Position numbers and translations under genes: made by a program. The notes under the pieces were generated by a model. The model searched no databases, had not been told where the DNA came from, and was given only the letters and a program-made list of their open reading frames with translations. A stretch of DNA of 64,000 nucleotides from Wallemia ichthyophaga EXF-994. Its lineage: Eukaryota; Basidiomycota; Wallemiomycetes; Wallemiales; Wallemiaceae. Location: positions 1-64,000 of the forward strand of contig NW_008806285.1 in the NCBI RefSeq assembly GCF_000400465.1, read 5' to 3'. Shown here in pieces: positions 47,922 through 59,357 of this stretch (position 1 is its first letter; every line of letters begins with the position of its first letter).

Positions 47922-48957
47922 ATGTCAGAGAGAGTACACAACAGAGTAGTGAGTTGTGTAGATGATAGTCACAGCAAATAGCTCATACATGCCATAGGTT
48001 ATCATTGGATCAGGTCCAGCTGGTCACACAGCAGCAGTTTACCTCGCTAGAGCAGAAATGTCACCTGTCATGTTCGAAGGAATGCTTGCGAACGGTGTGG
48101 CTCCAGGTGGTCAACTCACAACGACAACCGATGTCGAGAACTATCCAGGTTTCCCAGACGGTATTAGAGGTCCTGAGATGATGGACAAGTTTAGAGCCCA
48201 GTCTGAGAGATTCGGTACTCAGATCCACACTGAGACCATCTCCAAAGTTGATTTATCCAACAGACCTTTCAAATATTGGAGAGAGGGTTATGAGGAAGAT
48301 GGAGAAGCGTTTGAGTTGGCTGACTCTCTCATTTTAGCCACAGGTGCATCTGCCAAGCGTTTGTTCATACCTGGTGAAGAAACATATTGGCAGTCAGGTA
48401 TTTCTGCATGTGCAGTTTGCGATGGTGCAGCACCAATTTTCAGAAACAAATCTTTGGCAGTCATTGGTGGTGGTGACTCCGCAGCAGAAGAAGCTACATA
48501 CCTCACCAAATACGCTTCACATGTTCACGTCTTAGTACGCAAGTCTGAATTAAGAGCTTCAAAGATCATGGCTGCAAGATTACTCAAGCATCCTAAGGTT
48601 ACGGTTCACTGGAACACAGTCGCAACTGAAGCACTTGGTGATGGCGATTTATTGCAAGGTCTCGGCCTCAAAAACACTCAATCTGGTGAAACTAGCAAGT
48701 TGGACGTGAATGGTCTGTTCTACGCTATCGGTCACGAACCTGCCACCGAACTTGTTAGATCTCAAGTAGATACTGATAACGACGGATATGTTAAGACTGT
48801 GCCAGGTACCACCCAAACTAACATCAAGGGTATCTTCGCTGCCGGTGACGTTCAAGATAAAAAATACAGACAGGCTGTCACATCAGCTGGTTCAGGTTGT
48901 ATGGCAGCTTTGGAGTGTGAAAGACTTCTTGCAGAGGAAGAAGTTGAGGAATCATAA
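47922..48957 (+). CDS. TRR1: Thioredoxin reductase
   Basis: Two exons, 47922-47948 and 47998-48957 (49-bp intron), 328 residues. This is the low-molecular-weight NADPH-flavin enzyme that keeps thioredoxin reduced. The first join gives [22 protein letters not shown], the FAD-binding GxGxxG. The redox-active disulfide is in CAVCDGA. The NADPH-binding [13 protein letters not shown], and [17 protein letters not shown] near the C-terminus, complete the pattern. No targeting peptide, so it is probably cytosolic. Its electrons would reach the peroxiredoxin at 58015-58690 through a thioredoxin outside the window. Confidence 0.97.
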
Positions 48958-49305
48958 AAATCATTATAGAACTCTTCTTCATATATTAATATCTAGTTCA
49001 TTCATGCTTTATGTAAATGAAAATTGATCAAAATGTTCAAGTAATTTGTTATCAATGTTTATGTATGATCGTGTATACAAGCAAGTGAGGAGTAATGTAT
49101 CCAAGTGTCCGTTTGGGTATTGCTGTGACACTGAATATACGTATATTGATTGAATGATTGTCAAGAATGACTTTAAATTTGATATTTTTTGGTATGCTCT
49201 TCTTTTAAAATGAATGAAATGAGACTGAATCGAGTGAATTTAATTGAATGACCACCTTGTTTGGTATCCGCTATTTGTTTGAAAATGCAATAATTTTGTT
49301 ATCTC
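48958..49305. other. Intergenic region between convergent genes
   Basis: 348 bp, very AT-rich, between the 3' ends of TRR1 and YPK1. Only short stop-broken frames; nothing to annotate. Confidence 0.5.
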
Positions 49306-51194
49306 TTAAGCACCGAAGCTTTGACCTACACCGACACTCTCACTCAAGTTGGATTCACCGACGTATGTAAAACCTTGGAATTGTCCTTGTACAGTTTGTG
49401 ATAAATGGCTGTCCTCAACTACACTATCTTGAGGTGCTTCAGATGTGAATTCTTCATCAAAGTTGCTGGTATCAATTGCAGATGCAACAGCAGGCTTGAA
49501 TGGTGGCTGAATTTTCTTTGATGACAATCTCTTCCATTCAATATTGTTAACGAAGAATGGATGATCTTTGATTTCTTGGGCACCATTGTATCCTAATCTA
49601 GCAGATGGGTTACGATGTAACAATCTCGACAAAATATCTTTCGCATCTGGACTAAACTCGTCACCAAATCTGAGTGGATCTTGAAGAATCTTTCTATACA
49701 TTTCGTTGGTATTTTCATCGTAAAATGGTGGTAGACCTGACAACATTTCATAAAGCAAAACGCCGAGTGTCCACCAATCAACTGATTTAGTATATCCCTT
49801 ATTCAAAAGTAATTCCGGAGCGAGGTATTCAGGTGTACCGCAGAAGGTGTTAGTTGTCTCGTTTTCTGTCATGTTCAATTTACACAGACCAAAATCACAC
49901 AACGCGATGTGTCCTGTGTAATCCAACAAGATATTTTCGGGTTTGAGATCTCTGTAGACGACATTGAAGCCGTGCAAGTGCTCCAGTGCCAACAACAATT
50001 CAGCTGTATAGAATCTCGACCTAGCCTCGTTGAATCGGCCTTCACGTTGCAAATGGTGGAACAGTTCGCCACCGTTGACAAATGCAAGAACGAGATAAAG
50101 CTTTTCAGTTGATTGGAAACTGAATTTCAAAGGTACGATAAATGGGTTATTGACTTGAGCGAGAACAGTTCTTTCTGCTAGAGTGTGTGTAACTTCGGAT
50201 CGATTGACAATATGTGCTTTGCGGATCGTTTTCAATGCATATATACGCGAAGTGTCTCTCTTTCTTACTTGCATCACTTTGCCGAATGATCCTTTACCGA
50301 TAACCTTGAGTAGATCGAAGTCCTCGATTGTCAGTGATGAGGCTCTTGCTTGGAATGAGACTTGAATAAGCATGTGACCAGAGCCACCTGCCACAGGATA
50401 CCAAGATTCTGTTGCGCGCTTGAGTAGAGTTAGAAAGGTGACTACTGTAATAAATTACCTACGTTTGACTCAAAATCTGGAATGAATTTAACAGCACCCA
50501 AAAAGAGATCAGAGTTGCCCATATCATTTAATCCAGTGGCATTTTGACCAGGTAGATTGCTTGATCCGGTTCTTAGGTAGGTAGATATAGCTATCTCGCT
50601 AGCTCTCGAAACATCACTTGAGATTTATGTAAACAACGAGCATATCTGCTGATAGGATACTCACAAATGAGCCTTGTACATCCAAACAGGCTGGTCGAGT
50701 CTACCACCGAGCGCATCAACAAGAATTTCATTCTTATCGAATTCCATAACGATATAAGGGAGCCACCAGCACTGTTTGCGTTGCATGCTGTCCCTGTTGT
50801 TGGAGCTGTAAGAGGACTGACGTGCGTGGTTGACAGATGTGGAGGTGACGCTTGCGGCAGCAGCAGCAGCCTGTGTGGCTAAAGCTTTCTCAATTTGTTG
50901 CGGAAGTGACTGACCCGGCAATTCCAAATCGCGGGCTTCGACGACTCTGATGGTAAGGACACCTGAACGATGAATAGGAGCGCCAGAAGCGGTAGAAACG
51001 GAGGTACCGTTAGTGGAAGGAGAAGAGGAGATTACAGGGGAAGCTGTGGAAGTCTGTCTAGATTGAGTGGATAGATTTGAGGAAGATGACTTTGAGCTGA
51101 GTGGGTTAGCTTCTTTGAGTTCTTTCAAGTGTTAGCTGATTGTATAATAACATATGGTGACGCACTTCTGCCTAATTTCCATGTACTTGACATA
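49306..51194 (-). CDS. YPK1: AGC kinase Ypk1/Gad8 type
   Basis: Four exons on the minus strand, about 51194-51167, 51121-50665, 50616-50463 and 50418-49306, 583 residues. Ypk1/Gad8 is the TORC2-controlled kinase for membrane lipid homeostasis. The N-terminal half is a C2-like region (GVLTIRVVEARDLELPG, QRKQCWWLPYIVMEFDKNE), as in basidiomycete and fission yeast members. The kinase domain starts FDLLKVIGKGSFGKV, then has YRDLKPENILLD, the DFG loop ALCDFGLCK and activation-loop TNTFCGTPEYLAPE. The C-terminal tail has a hydrophobic motif FQGFTYV, the site TORC2 phosphorylates. All three introns end in AAG by my frame reading. The first exon codes for only nine whole codons. Confidence 0.92.
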
Positions 51195-51512
51195 GCGTCT
51201 TAATGTTTGAATCAAAGGAATATTCATCTCGAGGTTTGTAAAAACTAAAGCTGAAAATTGATTTTATTGTTGCAATATATTGTAGAATGCTTGAAATATA
51301 GAAATCGTATTCCATTTAGCGTAAATTTCATTTCCACTCGCTTACACCTTCGATTACGTTGGGTACCTCAGGGACAATATTCTAAATACTTCCTGATATA
51401 CCCATCTAGCACGCTCGTTTATAATTATGGTCTCGGTTTTCCATTCCTTTAGGCCTTCCTTCCGTGAAGACAAATGCAACACAGCCAATAACCCACCCAG
51501 TACAAAGCCTTC
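51195..51512. other. Intergenic region upstream of decayed septin
   Basis: 318 bp between YPK1 and the decayed septin. Holds the YPK1 promoter. No other feature seen. Confidence 0.45.
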
Positions 51513-52640
51513 ATGACATTACCAAATCACAATGAGACCTTAGGTGTATGTTCAAGACTAGCTGATGAGCTTGTGAATTCAATTATCGGTTTTGATTTCA
51601 ATACCGACGACTTGACAATATCACAGAATCAATTACCCCAGGAACTTGACATTAGACTGTCCAGCGCACCAAATACAACAACCACGCGTAGAATTTTCAC
51701 TCCATTAAAGAGTACACGTCGGAGGAAGACACCAAGCTCACTCAAACGTTATGATCGCGGGTGGTGTGCGTACTGGAAAGGCAAGTCTGTTTAAATTAAA
51801 CCTAGACACTTTTTATCTCAATCAAGCTGCTAGTATCACTCAGCGCACCGAGGTCACATCTCATTCACTCTGAAACATCAACCCCAACATCTATTCTATT
51901 CGATCAATTTGGACGACGGGGAGAATTCGTTTGAACTTATGATACTAAGTTTGAATGACACAACTGAATTAGATTATGGTGTTGATGGAAATGCTAGTAA
52001 GGATGTTGACACAATACTAAAACATGCCGTACATCTCTACACTCAAATACTATATCAAGAGTTGAGAGATTTCAGCTGTAATAGCACGAAATCGCTTGAC
52101 ATGCACATTCATGTTTGTAGCTAGATGATTGAACCAGCCAAGTTGCTTACTGCCAGTAATGGTTTATTGGCGCTACAGCAGCATGTATTACCAATTATGT
52201 TACGCCTAGCTACATGTATAAATGTCTTACCTGTCACTGCACGCGCTGACAGTCTCACCGATCGTCAGAGATACTTGGATTCAGCGAGAGAATATCTACA
52301 CCAGAATCTAATACTCATAGAATGATTTCCATTTAGAGAATTTCAATATAGTCAACCGAGTTGATCAAGATTCGTCAAAGTCACTTCGTCCACTCCATCT
52401 GTACCTTACGACGATACTTCGACTTCAGTTCACCTCGATCCAGCTCCATACGTTATTGTTATACCAGAACCATTCGAGAGACCATTGAAAACTAGGAAGT
52501 ACAGATGGGGAACTGTGAATGTTTTTGATGATGAACAAACAGATTTCAACGCTTTGCATAATGTTTTATTTGGCGCTAATTCGGATGTTAGAGGCTTTAA
52601 CTTGAATATTACAACTAACAAGAATAACCGCAGTCTCTGA
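51513..52640 (+). pseudogene. Decayed septin copy
   Basis: Read piecewise, three frames match a septin GTPase in order. A first piece from the ATG at 51513 (CSRLADELVNSIIGFDF) ends in a basic stretch. At 51748-51786 another frame has VMIAGGVRTGKAS, aligned with the septin P-loop. A third frame gives INLDDGENSFELMILSLND, then HVCS, a TAG at 52122-52124, and MIEPAKLL: the septin motif is HVCxYFIEP, so the stop replaces the Tyr. NVLPVTARADSLT follows, then a stop at 52323. In another frame KYRWGTVNVFDDEQTDF matches the septin C-terminal WGxVEV block. The GTPase motifs are degraded: GKA in place of GK[ST], no DTPG, and ARAD in place of AKAD. I could not restore one frame with GT...AG introns. A very divergent expressed septin is the alternative. 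Confidence 0.72.
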
Positions 52641-52921
52641 GAGCGCGCATTAGAGAAACACTTTCCGAAAGTTTCAGAAAGGAAACTCTCACAGATATTC
52701 AGCAAAAGAAAAGATAAACATTTATCAAATACAACTAATCAATTGGGACAAAATCAATTACTATCATTTCTATGTTGTAAACAGACTTGTTAGCCAAAAA
52801 TATCGGAAAAGTTTTCGAAGGTATGTATTTCCTACTGTTTTTCTTTTTTTTTTCTTATCGATGCATAATTTTGTTTATCAACATTAAAATACATGTAATG
52901 TAATTATAATAAATAAAGTTA

Positions 52922-55900
52922 TTACCACGACAACTTCTTATCAAACCCTTGCAAAATTTGATCTAAACCGTCTAACTCCTCAGTATCAATCTCATTCTGT
53001 GCTTTTTTATACAGCAGCCCGCAATCAAGATTGACACAAGGCACGTCTTGAGAGGGAAGCGTATGAGCGCATGATGCGCAAATTGTATGAAAATCTCTCA
53101 TCTTCGATTGAGTTCTATAGTTCCTACTAAGCAGCTTGTATACAGTATCACTGATATTTGAATCCGCTCTACAACTACTACAAATTGCTTCTTTTGAGGC
53201 TTCACCGCATGTTTCACACGTTCCACTTCGAACGTAATTGCCAATCACACCACCTCTCCGTGTATGTGTAAATGGTTTCCTAGCCTCCGCTTTGAATTTT
53301 CTAGACATTGTCGCATACCATGAGTGTACATCAGCGCCCATAAGGTTAAATATCCTCTCTAATGGTGGAATGAGCACTCTCTCTATGTAGTACTTCGCAT
53401 CTATTCGCAAATTGCCATTTCTAAGTATTTCCTCGGGTTTTACTGCTCTGTCTACTTGTCGATCAGAGCTGCCTTCAGTGATTACATAAGGTACTCTTTC
53501 ACCGTAATGAGCTGCTGCTCGTGGATCATCCGTCAGCGCTTTCGTTGCTACCATTACTCCAGGTATTGGAACGACATTGTTGGAGTATGTCCCTAGTCTT
53601 ACTTCCTTGGCAAATGTAAAGTCCTGAATAGAGACTCGGCCTTGGATGACCTTGTTGAATTGTCTCACGCAGTATTCCTTTACTTGTGATAGGTCTGATG
53701 TTTTATATAATACTCTGAGTGACGAGTGTTAGATATTCTCATGATCAATAATGCCACCCACTTTAAAGCTGCTTCCACCATCTTTGCCTGAGCAGGTACG
53801 CCATCTCGACGAACAGTCTCGATACCTTTGGCTTCAAATACGCCCACTGTATCTGACGATCGCTCAAACATGTTCCCAGTGTACCGCTTCTTTGCTAATA
53901 GGACTGACGGCAAATACATCTGGAACAGGTTTAGCAAACAACATGTTTAAACAACATGCTCACCTTCTCTAACTTTAACTTTATAGGTCGTGGATTAGAC
54001 TTTGTGACAGCCTCAGCAATAGCTGCGCCAGTTTCGAATGCCTCTTTCTGAGATTTACCTTTGAGTCTGACAAAGAGTGAATCAGTGTCGCCATAGACGA
54101 CATCAGCACCCCATTCCTCATTTCTTTCAATAAATTGAATAGCCTAAAACAATAACGTTATTTAAGCAGTAATGAAGCATCAACCGCCTACCCTTTCTAA
54201 TGTCTCCCTCCCAGTTTGGACAATCGAATCAGCTAGCTCTACACTTGGCATTCGACCACTATAACTGGCCGACGTATATCCGTATGTGACATTTGCCATG
54301 AGCTTAAGAGAGAGCTGCCTGGCATGTTGCAATTTCTTGAGATACTTTGGAAATAGTTAGGACTACTGATCATAACAACCGACGACCTACCTTGTCATCT
54401 CTGTTCTCTTGCATAGATTCTTTGATCATGATGCGCGTATCCAACAGTTCCGCCAGCATTTTTGATAGAAGTGACTTGCGCACGTGTGGCTTGACATACA
54501 TCAGCCCATTAGGTGCGACTGCTAGGTTGTTAGATAACAGTATTTCCAATGTTTCACTCACAATTTATATCATTTTTGAGGGCATCGAGTATTTTTGATG
54601 ACTCAGCATGATCGATGATCCCAAATTTATACTTGCTGTCATAAGGTTTCACACGTCCCAGGCAAGTTGAATAGCAGTAATTGTACGCAAGAATAATGGA
54701 AGGATATAAAGACTGAAAGTCAAGCACTATGACAGGATCTTTGTAGAACGCAGACTGGGGTTCCATGACCAAGGGCAAAGCTTCAGCAGCTTGTTGACTG
54801 CCCACTTGGTTTCTGGACGGCGAAATCAACACGTAGTTTTCGGGCTTAGCGATCCGGAACATTAATGCTTCGACTTTGAATTGCGAGCCACGCGATATGA
54901 CACTATAGAAATCTACACCGATCGTGCGAGCAAATTCACTGCTTTTATTAGGTATAGGACTGGTAGAAAGGGAGTCTACTCACGCTGTTTTTGTAATTAT
55001 CTCCATTGAGTCGAGTATATCACCAATTAATTTGACCCTTGATGTAAAGACATCTAGTACTCTAGCGAAGGAAGATGCATTTCCAGAAACCCACCACTGG
55101 CTCAGAGTTACTGGTTCATACTTTGGGACTCTGAATTGTGTAAGCTGGATATTAAAGTAAACCTTTCACCCACCTTCGCTTTAATAGACTATGAGTAACG
55201 TGCTCGAATGTCGTCTGTGGCAAACTCAATTCAGAGCGCGCCAGTCTCCAGACGTTAAAAACATGTCTACCTGGTGAGGTGAAGGTACTGGTTTTCATCT
55301 CAGCCCATCGTTCACCCCCATTAATATTCCGCATCGTCCTAGATTTGATTCTAGACGTCTCCTCACTCAATTCTAATCCAATTTCTATGCGTGTCCGCTC
55401 GACTAGGTATCCCCACGACCCCAGCTCCGTATCCCAGCCTGCGAGGATATCAGGATCAAAATGCTGCACTTTATCTATAAGGGTGAATATTAAATCCGCT
55501 TCGTTGATAGCAATTTCCATATCGTATCCGTCTAATTTGTATTTGGTTTCGCCTTCAACGACTATCATACCCCTTTCTACATCCTCATTCATGTCGTGGT
55601 AGGAAAAAAAAACAGCCTCGACTGGATTATACTCAGGATTAGACACTTTCGTGTTGTTGCTCCTCGCGAAAACCTCGACAACCATCATCGTAAGTTGGGT
55701 TTGAACGTCGTGCTCTCGCGGCTCATACTTTTTTCCTCCACTGGCCGTCGATGCATCTAAACCGTAAACTTGTCCCGAAGGCGGTCCTTCAATCTGCAGC
55801 AACGTTAGCTGGCAAAAGCAATGTATTAGTAACCAACCTGAGTATGAAAAACCTTCTGAGAACTGGCTTTCTTGCTTTTGTAATCAGCTACCACGCTGCG

Positions 55901-57895
55901 CTTTGAGGGAGGCAATGGGGCATACTCAAAATATCTAGCTCCTCTCGTCGAGTAAGTATCGCAGCTCCCATCCCAGCTTGGTATGACGTCGCCTTTCAGT
56001 ACAAACACCCTTCCTGCGTATTCTCGGGGTCTTTCAGGAACGTCTGATGCATTAGAATAGTAAGGATCGCGATAAATCTTCGTTGGGGCTCTCTGTTCTT
56101 TTAGGGACTGCAAAGCTTCTTCGATGGTAGGTGGTGGAATGCTGTATTTGTAAATACTCTTATCCTGGTTTATTCGTGGTGCTTGTGACTTTCGCGGTGT
56201 AGTTACACTATTCTGCGATGAGCTTAGCAGCTTTCGCGGTGTTGCCTCTTCGATCTTTGTGTGAATCATACCGATTGTAAGACCTGGTGTAACTTGGCGC
56301 TGAGATAGGTTGGCTAGAATCTCCTCATATTCTTGTGAGGCGAGCAAATCGCTGCTGTTTGATCGACTTCTTTTTCTCTGTGGCTGTTCGCTCTCCTGGC
56401 TATCTGGAACGACTTCCAGAGTTGGTTCACGTTTCAATGGTGTCTCTGAAGATTTATACATTGAGTCCATTAGTGAAAGCTGCTTCATTGATCCTTTACT
56501 ATCGCTTAGCATTGTGCTTTCTCGGCCGCTCAAAGCCCTCCCTGGAAATTCATGAAGACCAGTATTTTGAGCAAAGCTATCAAATGGGTTGTTGTCGATA
56601 TCCATATTCATTACGTTTGACTTTTGAGTAGCCAGCTGTTGACTGACGATCGGCTCTATATCCTTGTTGGGTTGAGATGATGAAATATCTAAGTACTGAC
56701 TGCTATCCTCATTCCGGAGCTCCTTTCGTCGTTCTGAAGGATGGAAGAGAGCCTCAGTACTCTCGAACACAGTCATCAAGTGGTGCTCCTCAGTAAAAGG
56801 TGGCGCAAAATCTGCGCCGTTATTGGTATCTGAAATCCTATCAAAAAATGAGTCTAAGATATCGTCTAGATTGTCCCACAAAGGAAAAGTGGCAGAATCA
56901 TTGCGACCTCCTTTAACACTCCCCTGAATCTGGATTGATGATGGTAAACCCTTGGCTTCACGTCTTTTCTCTTCGTTTAACCATAATTCTCTAAGAGAAG
57001 GTAGAAGCTTTTCGTCAGGAACCAGCTCTTCGTAAGGAGCGTTGTGTATGTAACGTGGTGCTATCCTATACCTATTTTCAATCCAGGAAGCACGAACGTC
57101 AAACTCAAGCACGCAATTGGTGTCTCTTGGAATGTTGTGTGTGTCTTTCTCGTCTATTGTTGATGCATTGATAACATTCTCTGCTACAACTTGATCGCTA
57201 TGCCAGTCATACACGGTAGGCTCTGTGATTATGAGAACAGTGCAAGGAATGTAAAATAAACACACACCTGGTAAAGGGTACCTGTACTTAGCTTGGGATA
57301 ACTCAAGCCAATCGCATCCGTAGAGGTTGAAATCGGTAAAGAACTGAAGCAGATAAGGAGAATGTGATTCAAAAGGCTGAAAAGTGGAATTCATTAGCTG
57401 ACCGGACTCCATCAACTGCACCAGTCTGGGAATATGCTTGGGATCATTCATCATTATCTTTAGAAACGGACGTGTTCCGACATTGTAGCCATAAAAAGGG
57501 GTACCTTTGCAAATAACAATAGCACGGACGAATTGTGTGGTAGACAGCTTGTCACTCATGTTTCTCCGCAGGCTAAAAGCGAGAGACTGATTGATAGACA
57601 AGCCTAATTGGTGAACATAGTCGCGCACTGAGGAGATGATCAGAGATGACGATCATAAAGGGTGATAAGAGCGCGTACCTTTTTCAGGGGTGACGCTATG
57701 CTTGTACTCTATGTAGAAATAAGGGTAGATGCCGTGTACGTGAGCGCAGGCCATTTGGCCCGTATCAAGCCTGCCGAAAACGCGTATAACGGGAACGGTG
57801 GCCAGTGGGAATGGAGAGAAATTACTGACATTATCATCAAAATAAGAAATTGGTTTAAATAAATTAAAATCTAAGTTGGAAATTCGTATTTTCAT
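52922..57895 (-). CDS. REV3: DNA polymerase zeta catalytic subunit
   Basis: A multi-exon minus-strand gene from an ATG at 57895 to a stop at 52922. REV3 extends primers past DNA damage in translesion synthesis. The N-terminal family domain starts [12 protein letters not shown] and has [13 protein letters not shown], then [18 protein letters not shown]. An intron at 57223-57267 is 45 bp, stop-free and in frame; removing it gives YRYPLPEPTVYDW. A long disordered middle follows. The B-family core has [50 protein letters not shown] and KKRYTG. The C-terminal cysteine clusters (CETCG, CSSC, then CASC and CVNLDC) bind zinc and an iron-sulfur cluster for accessory subunits. Exons between 53680 and 55160 are short and were followed by motif only. 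The peroxiredoxin stop lies 119 bp upstream on the same strand. Confidence 0.93.
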
Positions 57896-58014
57896 TATTT
57901 CATCTTCTTGGAAGGGAATTGATCGTCGGCGTTAGATTGAGAAAGGCGTTGGCGCTTGTTGGATTGTGGACTGCAGAAATTTATTAAATTCGTCTAGTTA
58001 CAAGAAACAGACAA

Positions 58015-58690
58015 TTACTGTTGCTTTGAGAAGTACTCAGACTTGTTGCCTGGGTTGATGGTTGAGCTGTTGGTCTCTGGGTTCCAGTCAGCTGGGCAAA
58101 CTTCACCGTGGACGTCAGTGAATTGGAATGCCTTGACAAGACGGATCGATTCTTCGACCGAGCGTCCAACTGGGAGGTCGTTGACGGTGATTTGGCGGAG
58201 TGTTCCCTTTGGATCGATCAAGAATGAGCCACGGAGGGTTACACCTTCGTCGAGGAGAACGCCGTAGTTCTTTGCTACCTTGTGTGACTTGTCTGAGAGG
58301 AGTGGGAGCTTGAGGTCTGGGCCGAGACCACCTTCGTTACGTGGAACATTTGCCCAGGCCAAGTGGGTGAATTCTGAGTCGGTGGATGCACCGAGAACTT
58401 CAACGCCAAGCTCCTTGAACTTTGGGAGTGCCTTGTTGAAGGCCAAAATCTCAGTTGGACACACAAATGTGAAATCCATTGGGTAGAAGAAGAGTATGAG
58501 CCTTCCCTGTGTCAGTTTTCACTGTAGCGTGCTTACAAACTCACCATTTGCCCTCGTATGTCTTGTTTGTAACTTCCTCGAACAGTCCTTCCTACAAGCT
58601 GTAAGCGAAGGTCATCGAAACACTTCTTTTACTCACGCGAACGGCGGTACCGCTGATTTCTGGTGCTGGCTTTCCGATTAATGAGGCCAT
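58015..58690 (-). CDS. TSA1: 2-Cys peroxiredoxin
   Basis: Three exons on the minus strand, 58690-58637, 58591-58545 and 58501-58015, exactly 195 residues, the normal length. It reduces peroxides using thioredoxin. The peroxidatic Cys is in [14 protein letters not shown] and the resolving Cys in [11 protein letters not shown]. The GGLG motif and the C-terminal YF are both present, the combination linked to overoxidation sensitivity in eukaryotic typical 2-Cys enzymes. The second join is instructive: GKW joined to LILFFYP requires cutting after GGGAAG although CAG lies 5 nt upstream. No targeting peptide, so it is probably cytosolic. Pairs functionally with TRR1. Confidence 0.96.
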
Positions 58691-59357
58691 TTCTGTTGAG
58701 CACGTTAGCGGTAAAGATTGTTGATATTTAAACTCACTTGAGTTGCTGATTGTAGGAAAAGAAGGTGTAGGAGCTCAAGTCGATTTTAAATCACAATGCT
58801 ACATCATTTAACAACGTTTACCCGCTTTGGCTTCAATGTTTAGGCAGCGCTACATCATAATTAGCCTCTATCCTTCCTTTGAAATATTTCCTTCGTCTGC
58901 ATATCCGAAGCAATCACGTAATCTTGGTGGTTATCCTACAATTTCGGAAACTTCTGGATGTTACTGCAGCCTAATACTATTTATTCTGTATTCTTCTGCT
59001 GCGTTCAGTCTTCTCGCTTAAACGTATCTAGACTTATCTTTAAATGTCCGATGAGACCGTTGAGTCAGCTTAAATTAGTTCCTAAAAATAAGATGCGCGA
59101 CATGCTTAATTTACTGAGCTATTCTTGTTTTTATTACTCTTTTGCCCTCTAGCTGGCCTTTATTACTCGCAATTACATCAGTCCATCAAAATGTCAAGCC
59201 AGCATGCTTTGTGATTGCGCTCTGATATGCAGAAGCACCACATTTATTGCGATGTAGAGCATTTTCAACAACCCCTCACGTTCTTCAATGCGATACAGGT
59301 AAACGTAAATCGTGCATGAGTAAAAATCTAAATGAAAATAAACAAAACAAAACTATA
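58691..59357. other. Intergenic region
   Basis: 667 bp between the peroxiredoxin start and the TOR stop. Short plus-strand frames (for example 58827-59021) have no family character and no matching upstream exons. No tRNA-like or other RNA structure recognised. It should contain the peroxiredoxin promoter and the TOR 3' end. Confidence 0.5.
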
